Assembly (NCBI GenBank): GCA_005885325.1
Contig: VAYX01000066.1
Coordinates: 1-30,901, forward strand
Length of the DNA stretch: 30,901 bases
From: Actinomycetota bacterium
GTDB taxonomy: Bacteria > Actinomycetota > UBA4738 > HRBIN12
Direction of reading: 5' to 3'
Shown: positions 22,354 to 30,575 of the stretch, one piece after another
How the letters are laid out: each line of letters begins with the position of its first letter
How positions within the stretch are numbered: the first letter of the stretch is position 1
Notes under the pieces: generated by a model
The model's database searches: none
Told to the model about the DNA's origin: nothing
What the model saw: the letters and a program-made list of their open reading frames with translations, nothing else
Made by a program: the position numbers and the translations under genes

Positions 22354-23279
22354 CTCGCCTCCCCCACCGACGGCGCTCCCGGGACGCCCGTCGCCCGTAG
22401 GACCCCTCGGCGGATCGACTCCGCCACCGCTTCCTCCGCCAGCCGCTCCAGCAGGTCCTGCGGGGCGTCCACCTGGCCCGTCGCGAGCGTGAACACCGTG
22501 TCGCCGTCCCAGATTGTATGTGCGGGGCGCACGACGGCCGAAACGGCGTCGTGCGCCGACCCCGCCAATAGTTGGGCCCGTTCCTTCGACAGGCGCGCGT
22601 TGGTGGCCACGATCCCGATGATCGTGTTGGTCCCGGGGCCCTGCGGCCAGGGCACGGCCGCCTCCTCGGGCTCCTCCTCCCCGGGCTGGCCCGGCCGGGC
22701 CCCCGCCACCACCTCCCCGTCTTTTCCCAAGACCTCGCCCACCGCGTTGACCGCGAACAGCGCGCCTACGACGACGGACCCCTCGGCGGCCGAGGCCGAG
22801 CCGATCCCGCCCTTCACCTGACGATCGGGTCCGAAGAGCTTGGCGACGGTGGCCCCGGTGCCGGCGCCGACGGTTCCCTCGTCGACCTGTTCCGATGCCG
22901 CCTCGCACGCCGCGAAGCCCTGGCTCGGGCCGGGGCGGGCCTTGGGGTCGCCGATCGCCAGGTCGAACAGCGCGGCCCCGGGCACGATGGGGACGACGGC
23001 CACCCCAGCGGCGAACCCGATACCGCGCTCCTCCAGGAAGCGCATGACCCCCGCCGCGGCGTCGAGGCCGAAGGCGCTTCCCCCGGCGAGCAGGACGGCG
23101 TGGACCTCGTTCACCAACGTCCCGGGGCGCAGGAGATCGGTCTCCCTGGTCGCCGGAGCACCCCCCCGAACCTCACCCGAACCCACCGTCCCGGACGGGC
23201 ACAGCACGACGGAGCACCCGGTCAGCCCGTGAAGGTCCGTGGAATGCCCGACCCGGATGCCTTCCACCGCGGTGATCAC
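22350..23279 (-). CDS. P1 family (S58/DmpA-like) autoprocessing aminopeptidase
   Basis: A 309-aa N-terminal nucleophile hydrolase related to DmpA and the nylon oligomer hydrolase NylC. The conserved opening is ITAVEGIRVGHSTD. The central Gly-rich core reads VLLAGGSAFGLDAAAGVMRFLEE. The self-cleavage site is visible as GPGTNTIIGIVATNA, with Thr219 as the expected nucleophile after Asn218. A Pro/Glu-rich linker (about 193-212) precedes the cut, as in relatives. Natural substrate is unknown; D-amino-acid or beta-peptide amides are known for relatives. GTG 23279 overlaps the hydrolase gene stop (GTGA). Confidence 0.9.
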   Translation of the reverse strand: MITAVEGIRVGHSTDLHGLTGCSVVLCPSGTVGSGEVRGGAPATRETDLLRPGTLVNEVHAVLLAGGSAFGLDAAAGVMRFLEERGIGFAAGVAVVPIVPGAALFDLAIGDPKARPGPSQGFAACEAASEQVDEGTVGAGTGATVAKLFGPDRQVKGGIGSASAAEGSVVVGALFAVNAVGEVLGKDGEVVAGARPGQPGEEEPEEAAVPWPQGPGTNTIIGIVATNARLSKERAQLLAGSAHDAVSAVVRPAHTIWDGDTVFTLATGQVDAPQDLLERLAEEAVAESIRRGVLRATGVPGAPSVGEAR

Positions 23280-24316
23280 GTCGCCCTCCGCCGCCTGGCC
23301 GCTCGCCCTCGAAGGGCTCGGGAGGCGAACCCGGCGAGCAGGTCGTTCACGGCAACGGGGCGCTCGAGCATCGGCAGGTGTCCGGCGCCTTCCACGATCT
23401 CCAGCCGGGCGTCGGGAAGTTCCCCCACCAGGATCATGGCCGCAGCGGGGGGCGTCACGCGGTCGTGGTCGCCGACCGCCACCAGGGTCGGCACGGTCAG
23501 GTGGCCCAGCGCGTGGCGAAGGTCGACGTCCATGAGCTCGGCCAGCCCGTCCGTCCAGACCTCGGAGGGCGCCCCCGCGGCCAGTCCGACGATGTGGTTC
23601 ACGACGTGCGGAGGGGCATCGGGTCCGAACTGGGTGGCCCGGGCGATCAGGGCTCCCACGTCACCCCGGCCGGCAACGACGGAACGCCGGAGCCGATTGA
23701 CCCGATCAACGGCCTGCGAGAGCGAGCCGAAGCGCGGGCGGAGCATGCCGGTGACCGATCCCATCACCCCTCGCAACAGGTCCGAGGCCGCCGTCCCGAG
23801 CAGGGCCACGCCTCGGACCGTGCCGCCGAAGAGGTCGGGGCGGCTCTCCGCCGCGGCGAGCACCGCCATCCCGCCCAGGCTGTGGCCCACGACCACTCCC
23901 TGCCGCCGTCCCACCGTGGCGTCGATGACGGCGGCGACGTCGCGCCCCATCGCCGACAGCGACAGGTCGCCCGACGCCGCGGGCTCGGACCGGCCGTGCG
24001 ATCGCAGGTCGAACAGGACGCACCGGAACCGGTCCGACAGGCCGGTCCATTGATGGTGCCACGTGGTCATGTCGAGGCTGAACCCGTGCACGAACACCAG
24101 CATCGGGTTCGAGGGTTCCCCCGCAGCCCGAACGGCGAGCTTCGTGCCGTCGAAGGACTCGACGAAACCCAGGTCGTCGGGAGGAAGCACCGAGAGGTCT
24201 TCGTCTGCTTCGATGTCCGGCCGGCGCCGGCGGAGGACCGTGCGGGCGGCGAAGCCGCCGGCCACGGCACTTACGGCCAGGCCGGCGGTGAGCACCGCCG
24301 CGCGGCGCTTCGTCAC
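23276..24316 (-). CDS. Alpha/beta hydrolase, probably membrane-anchored
   Basis: A 346-aa alpha/beta hydrolase. The oxyanion region is LVFVHGFSLDMTTWHHQW, the nucleophile elbow VVVGHSLGGMAVLA (Ser near 142), the acid in VAVGDHDRVTPP and the His in VEGAGHLPMLERP, so the catalytic triad is complete. Residues about 6-32 are hydrophobic after a KRR start, suggesting an uncleaved signal anchor. It sits between alr and the P1 peptidase, 31 bases after the alr stop. Substrate cannot be deduced; the closest style is esterases or haloperoxidase-like hydrolases. This location after alr is frequent in actinobacteria (personal recollection, not checked). Confidence 0.9.
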   Translation of the reverse strand: MTKRRAAVLTAGLAVSAVAGGFAARTVLRRRRPDIEADEDLSVLPPDDLGFVESFDGTKLAVRAAGEPSNPMLVFVHGFSLDMTTWHHQWTGLSDRFRCVLFDLRSHGRSEPAASGDLSLSAMGRDVAAVIDATVGRRQGVVVGHSLGGMAVLAAAESRPDLFGGTVRGVALLGTAASDLLRGVMGSVTGMLRPRFGSLSQAVDRVNRLRRSVVAGRGDVGALIARATQFGPDAPPHVVNHIVGLAAGAPSEVWTDGLAELMDVDLRHALGHLTVPTLVAVGDHDRVTPPAAAMILVGELPDARLEIVEGAGHLPMLERPVAVNDLLAGFASRALRGRAARRRRAT

Positions 24317-24347
24317 TCGCCCTCCCGGCGGCCGCCTCGTTCGGGCC

Positions 24348-25454
24348 TCATCCTCGATACTCCCGAGGGACCCGTTCGGAGATGGTCGTGACCACCTCGT
24401 ACCCGATGGTCCCGATGATCCCCCCGAGCTCCTCCGCCGTGATCCGTTCCTCGCCCTGCTCGCCGATCAACACGACCTCGTCCCCCACGGTCACGTCCTC
24501 GTCGCCGCAATCCACGAGGATCTGGTCCATGGTCACCGTTCCGGCAACCCGGTGCCGGTGACCTCGGATCAGCACGTCGGCCCTGGAGGAGAGGACGCGG
24601 GCGTAGCCGTCCTCGTAGCCGACCGGCACCGTCGCGACGTTCGCATCGCGCGGAAGTCGATACCGGTGGCCGTAGGAGACCGGCTCCCCTGCGGGGAGGC
24701 GCTTCACCATCGTCACCGCCGAGCGCCAGGTGAGCGCGGGGTGAAGCCCGGCGCTCACCGCCAGGCCGTTCCCGGGGTCGAGCCCGTAGATCGCCGCTCC
24801 CGGCCGCACCATGTCGAGGTGCGTCTCGGGATACAGGAGCGTCGCGGCGCTGTTCGCGGCGTGGAGCACTCGCGGGCGGATCCCCGCTCCGCGAAGCTCG
24901 TCGTCCACAGCGACGAGCTCACCGAGCTGCCGCCGCGTCAGGCCTCCGTCCTCCTCGGCGCTGGCGAAGTGGGTCCACAGCCCGTCGAGCTCCAGGCCGG
25001 CCGCAACCACCTCGCGGGCGAAGCCCGCGGCGGCGGCGGCCGGCCACACCCCGACCCGGTGCATGCCGGTGTCGACCTTCACGTGGACGCCGACCGGCCG
25101 CCCGACGGTGCCGGCCGCCTCGAGCACGCGGGCCAGGCCGTCCTCGGTGTACACGCTGGGGACGAGGTTGGCGGCGAGCGCCTCCTTCTCCGAACCCGGC
25201 GGAAACTCCGAGAGGACCAGCACCGGCGCATCGATCCCATGCTCTCGGAGGCGCAGGCCCTCCTCGACCAGAGCCACTCCCAGCCACGTGGCCCCCGCGT
25301 CGAGTGTCGCCCTGGCTACGTAGGCATCGCCGTGGCCGTAGCCGTCCCCCTTGACCACGGCCATAAGTTCGGCGCTGGGCGGCATGAGGAGCCGGACGTT
25401 GTGGCGGACGGCGCCGAGGTCCACCTCGACGACCGTGGGACGGTACCGGATCAC
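24348..25454 (-). CDS. alr: Alanine racemase
   Basis: Alanine racemase (368 aa) converts L-Ala to D-Ala for peptidoglycan. The PLP lysine is in MAVVKGDGYGHG (Lys35; the usual sequence is KADAYGHG). The second catalytic residue is the Tyr of PVSYGHRYRL near residue 259. Other motifs are KVDTGMHRVGV, HFASAEE and LDMVRPGAAIYGL, plus the C-terminal TMDQILVDCG. Length is typical. The start is GTG 25454, overlapping the stop of the AcpS-Nnr gene as GTGA, so cell-wall precursor supply and metabolite repair are made from one message. Confidence 0.96.
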   Translation of the reverse strand: MIRYRPTVVEVDLGAVRHNVRLLMPPSAELMAVVKGDGYGHGDAYVARATLDAGATWLGVALVEEGLRLREHGIDAPVLVLSEFPPGSEKEALAANLVPSVYTEDGLARVLEAAGTVGRPVGVHVKVDTGMHRVGVWPAAAAAGFAREVVAAGLELDGLWTHFASAEEDGGLTRRQLGELVAVDDELRGAGIRPRVLHAANSAATLLYPETHLDMVRPGAAIYGLDPGNGLAVSAGLHPALTWRSAVTMVKRLPAGEPVSYGHRYRLPRDANVATVPVGYEDGYARVLSSRADVLIRGHRHRVAGTVTMDQILVDCGDEDVTVGDEVVLIGEQGEERITAEELGGIIGTIGYEVVTTISERVPREYRG

Positions 25455-27307
25455 CGACCCAGGACCTCCGCGACCGCATCCGGCACGTGCGCCAGGACGT
25501 CACCAGCCGTGGCGCCCTCGCCTTTCTCCCTTCCCGCGTGCGAGCCGGCGATCCCGTGGAGGTAGGCCCCGGCCGTCGCAGCGTCGATGGGCGCCAGCCC
25601 CCGCGCGATCAGCCCGGCGATCATCCCCGTCAGCACGTCTCCCGTCCCCCCGGTGGCGAGGGAGGGCCCGCCGGTGGGGTTGATCCGAACCCGGCCCTCC
25701 GGTGAGGCGATCACGGTTCGGCTCCCCTTCAACAGGACGGTGGCCTGGATGTCGGACGCGAGCTTTCGGGCGTGGCCCACGCGGTCGGCGCCGACCTCGG
25801 CCGCGGTGATGCCGGCGAGCCGGGCGAACTCGCCGGCATGCGGGGTGAGGACGGCGTCCGAGTGGCGGTCGGCGAGCTCACCGGTCCTCCCGGCGAACGC
25901 GTTCAGCCCGTCGGCGTCGACCACGATCGGCACGGGACACGCCCGGACGAACGACCGGATGAACGCGGCGGTCTCTTCGTTGGTGGTCATCCCGGGACCG
26001 ATGGCGACCGCGTCCGCCGACCTCACCACCTCGTCCAGACGATCGATCCGCCCGGCGACCGTCCCCGCATCCGTCGCGGGGAGCGGGATGAACGTCGTCT
26101 CCCGGAGAGCCGCTTGCACCACCGGCAGGATGCCCTCGGGCACCGCCACGCTGACCAGCCCGGCACCGGCACGGTACGCCGCCTCTCCCATGAGGCTCAC
26201 GGCCCCGGTCATCGACCTCGATCCGCCGATCACCACGACGACGCCGGCGTCGCGCTTGTGCGTGTCCGGTGGCCGGACGGGCAGCACGGCCGCCACATCC
26301 TCGCCCTCCGACAGCCACACGTCGGCTCGCAGCAGGTCGGCGGGGAACCCGATGTCGACAACCTCGACCAGACCGGCGTGCAGCGCCCCCGGAAGGAGCA
26401 CGATCCCGATCTTGGCGGCGCCGAAGGTGACGGTCACGTCGGCCGTCACCGCGACACCCTTCACCGCTCCGGTCTCGCCGTTCACGCCCGAGGGGATGTC
26501 CACCGCCACCACGGGACCGCCCCAATCGTTCAGCCCTGCGATGGCTCGCTCCCAGTCGCCCTCCGGAGACCCGCGGAAACCGGTGCCGAACATGGCGTCG
26601 ACCGCGACGTCGCTTCGCGCCAGCTCACGCGCGAGCGTGTCCGGCGAGAACGGCCGGACGCGCACGTCGGTCTGACCCAATCGCAGGAAGTTCGTGGCCG
26701 CCGGCTCACCGAACGCCTCGGGCGGCTGCATCCTCACGACCGTCGTGCGGATCCCCCATCGCCGCAGGTGGCGCGCCGCGACCAGTCCGTCGCCGCCGTT
26801 GTTCCCCTTGCCGCACACGACGACGGCGCGTCGCCCCGAGAAGCCGCCGGCCACCGCCGTGGCCGCTCGGGCCACCTGCCGGCCGGCCCGCTCCATCAGG
26901 CTCGCTGCATCGATGCCTCGGGCCTGGGTCTCGGCCACCGCCACGGCGAACGCCACGGCGAGCGAGCGCTCGTGCGTGAACGAGATGAGGACCTGCGAGA
27001 TGCCGTTCGCGTCGGCTCGCACCTTGGCGTTGCCCGTCAGGACGACCGACGGCGCACCGCTCGGATGCCGGCTCACGCTGACGTCCTGCCACCGCTTTCC
27101 CCGGTAGCCGCCGAGGGCCTTGATCACGGCCTCCCGTGCGGCGAACCGGGCGGCGTAGGACTCGGCCGGCCGGGCCTTCCCGTCGCAGTACGCGCGCTCC
27201 TCGGGAGTGAACACCCGCTCCCGCATCGTCGGGTGGCGGGCCAACGCCCGTTCCATCCGATCGATCTCACAGACGTCCACGCCCAGGCCGACGATCTCCA
27301 CGGCCAT
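25451..27307 (-). CDS. Fusion of holo-ACP synthase with NAD(P)HX epimerase and dehydratase
   Basis: One 618-aa frame contains three enzymes. Residues 1-122 are AcpS (VGLGVDVCEIDRMERAL, RVFTPEERAYC, AARFAAREAVIKALGG, ISFTHERSLAVAFAVA), which puts the 4'-phosphopantetheine arm on acyl carrier protein. Residues about 135-325 are the NAD(P)HX epimerase (SLMERAGRQVA, GKGNNGGDGLVAARHL, AMFGTGFRG, VAVDIPSGVNGETG). Residues about 345-610 are the ADP-dependent dehydratase (GGSRSMTGAVSLMGEAAYRAG, DADGLNAFAG, LTPHAGEFARL, TGGTGDVLTGMIAGL). The junction is short (AETQARGIDAAS), and the usual first helix of the epimerase is trimmed. In-frame GTG codons near 26,935-26,945 could allow a separate Nnr start, but no good ribosome-binding site is seen there. 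Confidence 0.9.
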   Translation of the reverse strand: MAVEIVGLGVDVCEIDRMERALARHPTMRERVFTPEERAYCDGKARPAESYAARFAAREAVIKALGGYRGKRWQDVSVSRHPSGAPSVVLTGNAKVRADANGISQVLISFTHERSLAVAFAVAVAETQARGIDAASLMERAGRQVARAATAVAGGFSGRRAVVVCGKGNNGGDGLVAARHLRRWGIRTTVVRMQPPEAFGEPAATNFLRLGQTDVRVRPFSPDTLARELARSDVAVDAMFGTGFRGSPEGDWERAIAGLNDWGGPVVAVDIPSGVNGETGAVKGVAVTADVTVTFGAAKIGIVLLPGALHAGLVEVVDIGFPADLLRADVWLSEGEDVAAVLPVRPPDTHKRDAGVVVVIGGSRSMTGAVSLMGEAAYRAGAGLVSVAVPEGILPVVQAALRETTFIPLPATDAGTVAGRIDRLDEVVRSADAVAIGPGMTTNEETAAFIRSFVRACPVPIVVDADGLNAFAGRTGELADRHSDAVLTPHAGEFARLAGITAAEVGADRVGHARKLASDIQATVLLKGSRTVIASPEGRVRINPTGGPSLATGGTGDVLTGMIAGLIARGLAPIDAATAGAYLHGIAGSHAGREKGEGATAGDVLAHVPDAVAEVLGR

Positions 27308-27336
27308 AGGGTAGCCCCCGGTTCGGCCGGCGGCGC

Positions 27337-29163
27337 CTACTCGACGGTGACGGACTTGGCCAGGTTGCGGGGCTTATCCACGTCGCAGCCCCGAAGCTTC
27401 GCGACGTGGTAAGCCAGGAGCTGCAGCGGCACGGTCACCACCACCGGCGCGAGCAACTCGGGTGTGCGCGGCACGAACACCACGTGCTGAGCGATCTCGC
27501 CGATGGCCTCGTCGCCCTCCGTGGCGACCGCGATGACGTCGGCGCCCCGTGCCCGGACCTCCTGGATGTTCGACAGCATCTTCGGGTACACGTGGCACTC
27601 GGTGGCGATGGCCACCACCGGAACGCCCGGCTCGACCAGGGCGATGGGCCCGTGCTTGAGCTCGCCGGCCGGATGCCCTTCGGCATGGACGTAGGAGATC
27701 TCCTTCAGCTTCAGGGCCCCCTCGAGGGCGGCCGGATAGCCGGTGTGGCGCCCGATGAACAGGACGTCGCGCGCGTTCTGGTACCGCGCCGCCAGGTCTT
27801 GGACCTGGCCGTCGAGCGACAGCGTCGCCTTCACCTGCTGGGGGAGCGCGTTCATGTGCTCAACGACCTCCGCGATCTCCTCCGGATACATCGCCACCCG
27901 AACCTGTGCCAGGTACAGCGCGGTGAGGTGCAGCGCAACCATCTGCGTGGCGAAGGTCTTCGTGGCGGCAACGCCGATCTCGGGGCCCGCGTGCGTGTAC
28001 AGGACGCCGTGGGCCTCCCGGGCGAGCGAGGACCCCACGGTGTTCGTCACCGCGAGCACGTGCGATCCCTGCCGCGCCGCGTGGCGGGCCGCCTCCAGCG
28101 TGTCGATGGTCTCCCCGGACTGGGAGACCGCGATGGTCAGCGTGTCCGGGCCCAGGACCGGATCGCGGTAGCGGAACTCCGACGCGATCTCGATCTCGAC
28201 GGGCATCCGGGTCCAGTGCTCGATGGCGTACTTCGCCACCAGGCCGGCGTGGAACGCCGTCCCGCACGCCACCACGAACACCTTGTTCACCTCGCGGAAC
28301 AGGTCGGCGTCCATGTGCAGCTCGTCCAGGGAGAGGAGGCCGTTCGATCGCACCCGACCCACGAGGGTGTCCCGGATGGCCGAGGGTTGCTCGTGGATCT
28401 CCTTCAGCATGAAGTCGTCGAAGCCGCCCTTCTGCGCCCTGGCAACGTCCCACTCGACCTCGAACGGTTGCGGGAAGAGCTGGGCGCCGTCGAAGTCGGA
28501 GAACGCCACTCCGTCGGCCGTGACCTCCACGACCTGGCCCTCCTCGACGGGGATCACCGATGTCGTCCGAGACAGGACCGCCGGGATGTCCGAGGCAAGC
28601 AGGGTCTCACCGTCACCGAGGCCCACGATGAGCGGTGAAGACACCTTGGCCCCCACGATCCGGCCGGGGTCGTCGAGCGAGAGCACGACGATGGCGTACG
28701 CACCCTCGAGCTCCTTCACGGTGGCGCGGACGGCATCGGCCAGATCGCCGTCGGCACGTTCCTCGATCAGATGGGCGATGCACTCGGTGTCGGTCTCGGA
28801 GGCGAGCGTGTGGCCCCGCTTCTCCAGCCCCGCCCGAAGGTCGGCGAAGTTCTCGATGATGCCGTTGTGGATGACGGCGATGCGGCCCGTGCAGTCCAGG
28901 TGGGGGTGGGCATTGGCGTCGGTGGGCTCACCGTGGGTGGCCCACCGCGTGTGCCCCATCCCCACGGTGCCGGACGGCCGGTCGCCCGCCTCGAGCGCCC
29001 GGACCAGCTCCTCGAGCTTTCCGGCCCGCTTGACCACCGTGAGGCGGTCGTCGAGCACGGCCACGCCCGCCGAGTCGTAGCCGCGGTACTCCAGGCGCCG
29101 AAGTCCCTCGAGGATGATGGGAAGGGCTTCGTCGCGGCCGACATAGCCGACGATGCCGCACAT
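27337..29163 (-). CDS. glmS: Glutamine-fructose-6-phosphate aminotransferase GlmS
   Basis: GlmS (608 aa) makes glucosamine-6-phosphate from fructose-6-phosphate and glutamine, the first step to UDP-GlcNAc. Class II amidotransferase domain: nucleophile Cys2 in MCGIVGYVG, with RRLEYRGYDSAGVAV, HTRWATHGEPTDANAHPH and NGIIEN. Two SIS domains follow (VACGTAFHAGLVAKY, SQSGETIDTLEAARHA, ENARDV-like region, KEISYVHAEGHPAGELKHGP). It ends with the standard LAKSVTVE. Only 48 bases separate it from glmM, too few for a glmS ribozyme. With glmM directly upstream the two steps are co-expressed. Confidence 0.98.
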   Translation of the reverse strand: MCGIVGYVGRDEALPIILEGLRRLEYRGYDSAGVAVLDDRLTVVKRAGKLEELVRALEAGDRPSGTVGMGHTRWATHGEPTDANAHPHLDCTGRIAVIHNGIIENFADLRAGLEKRGHTLASETDTECIAHLIEERADGDLADAVRATVKELEGAYAIVVLSLDDPGRIVGAKVSSPLIVGLGDGETLLASDIPAVLSRTTSVIPVEEGQVVEVTADGVAFSDFDGAQLFPQPFEVEWDVARAQKGGFDDFMLKEIHEQPSAIRDTLVGRVRSNGLLSLDELHMDADLFREVNKVFVVACGTAFHAGLVAKYAIEHWTRMPVEIEIASEFRYRDPVLGPDTLTIAVSQSGETIDTLEAARHAARQGSHVLAVTNTVGSSLAREAHGVLYTHAGPEIGVAATKTFATQMVALHLTALYLAQVRVAMYPEEIAEVVEHMNALPQQVKATLSLDGQVQDLAARYQNARDVLFIGRHTGYPAALEGALKLKEISYVHAEGHPAGELKHGPIALVEPGVPVVAIATECHVYPKMLSNIQEVRARGADVIAVATEGDEAIGEIAQHVVFVPRTPELLAPVVVTVPLQLLAYHVAKLRGCDVDKPRNLAKSVTVE

Positions 29164-29211
29164 GGGGACCTAGAGGGTAGCAGCGGTCTCGCGGTTCTTC
29201 GGGAAGCGCGG

Positions 29212-30540
29212 CTACCCGAGCGCCGCGCCCACCGCCGCTGCGAGCGCGTCGGCGTGGGCGCCGGCGTCGGCCTCGGACTCGGCCTCCACCATCACGCGGA
29301 CGAGCGGCTCGGTGCCGGATGCCCGGACCAGCACCCGGCCCGAGGCGTCGAGCTCGCGCTCGACGCCTCGCACCGCCTCCCACACCTTCCCCGCAGACTC
29401 CAGGCGTTCCTTGTGCGCGACCGGCACATTGCGCACCACCTGCGGGAACTTGCGCATGGCTGAGGCCAGCTCCGCGACCGTGCATCCTCGCTTGGCCGCC
29501 AGCGACAGGAACGTGACGGCCGTCAGCAGCCCATCCCCGGTCGTCGCGTGGTGGCGGAAGATGACGTGGCCCGACTGCTCGCCGCCCAGCATCGCGCCGG
29601 TGCGCAGCATCTCCTCCAGCACGTACCGGTCGCCGACCCTGCTCTCGACCACCTCGATCCCCGCGTTCCGCATGGCCTGACGGAACCCCGTGTTGGCCAT
29701 CGCGGTTGTGACGACGGTGTTCCGCTCCAGGCCGCCGTCCTCCTTCAACGCGATGGCGCACGCCGCGAGGACCTGGTCCCCGTCGATCACCCGCCCCTGC
29801 GCGTCGGCGAACAGGGCACGGTCGGCGTCACCGTCGTGGGCGATGCCGGCGTCCGCGCCCGTCTCCTTCACGGCGGCGGCCACCACCTCGGGGTGAAGCG
29901 CGCCGCAGCCCTCGTTGATGTTCCTCCCGTCCGGCTGGTCGAACATCGGCCGGACGTCGGCGCCCAGCCTGCGAAGGACATCGGGGGCGGCCCGATACGC
30001 CGCGCCGTTGGCGCAGTCCACGACGATCCGCATCCCCTCGAGGGGTGCCTGGGCCGCCGAGGCCACGTGCGCCAGGTATCGCTCCAGGCCATCGGGGACC
30101 TCGCCGACCCTTCCCCGGTCGCCGTCTCCTCGTGCCTCCCGGCGAACCTCGGCCTCGATCTCGTCCTCGGCCTCGTCGGGCAACTTGAAGCCGGACGCCC
30201 CGAAGAACTTGATGCCGTTGTCCTCGGCTGGGTTGTGCGAGGCGGAGATGACCGCACCGGCGCTCGCCCCGAGGTCGGTCGTGATGAAGGCGACCGCCGG
30301 GGTCGGCACGACGCCCGCAAGGACGGTGTCGGCTCCGGCCGCGAGGATCCCTTCCACCAAAGCGCGCTGCAGCGGCTCGCCCGACGCCCTGGTGTCTCGG
30401 CCCACGACGATCGAGAGCGGAGCCGTCGATCCACGATGCAGGACCACGGCGGCCGCCCGGCCCAGGCCGAACGCGAGCTCGGTCGTGAGGTCGCGTCCGT
30501 AGACGCCGCGAACCCCGTCCGTTCCGAAGAGCCGACCCAT
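29212..30540 (-). CDS. glmM: Phosphoglucosamine mutase GlmM
   Basis: GlmM (442 aa) converts glucosamine-6-phosphate to glucosamine-1-phosphate. N-terminus MGRLFGTDGVRGVYGRD is typical. The phosphoserine loop is GAVISASHNPAEDNGIKFFG (active Ser about 100). Metal binding is DGDADRALF, the sugar loop GGEQSGHVIF, and the phosphate loop near the end VRASGTEPLVRVMVE. ATG 30540 is chosen; the open frame to 30735 encodes unrelated Arg/Pro-rich sequence. It lies between the arsenate reductase-like gene (35-base gap) and glmS (48-base gap). Confidence 0.97.
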   Translation of the reverse strand: MGRLFGTDGVRGVYGRDLTTELAFGLGRAAAVVLHRGSTAPLSIVVGRDTRASGEPLQRALVEGILAAGADTVLAGVVPTPAVAFITTDLGASAGAVISASHNPAEDNGIKFFGASGFKLPDEAEDEIEAEVRREARGDGDRGRVGEVPDGLERYLAHVASAAQAPLEGMRIVVDCANGAAYRAAPDVLRRLGADVRPMFDQPDGRNINEGCGALHPEVVAAAVKETGADAGIAHDGDADRALFADAQGRVIDGDQVLAACAIALKEDGGLERNTVVTTAMANTGFRQAMRNAGIEVVESRVGDRYVLEEMLRTGAMLGGEQSGHVIFRHHATTGDGLLTAVTFLSLAAKRGCTVAELASAMRKFPQVVRNVPVAHKERLESAGKVWEAVRGVERELDASGRVLVRASGTEPLVRVMVEAESEADAGAHADALAAAVGAALG

Positions 30541-30575
30541 GCTCGGGGAAAGGCTACCGGGAACGGCGTCAGGGG

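Noticed and set aside
22572..24053. Long plus-strand open frame opposite the P1 peptidase and hydrolase genes
   Set aside because: Arg/Pro/Ala-rich shadow with no motif; the minus strand has well-conserved enzymes here. High GC makes such antisense frames common.
24063..25565. Plus-strand open frame of 500 codons opposite alr
   Set aside because: Composition typical of an antisense shadow; alr motifs on the minus strand are complete.
25772..27412. Plus-strand open frame of 546 codons opposite the AcpS-Nnr gene
   Set aside because: His/Arg/Gly-rich composition without any domain, covering an unambiguous enzyme on the other strand.
27406..28638. Plus-strand open frame opposite glmS
   Set aside because: No recognisable motif, and glmS is certain on the other strand.
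29164..29211. glmS ribozyme
   Set aside because: Only 48 bases precede glmS, far too short for the ribozyme core, and none of its sequence is present.
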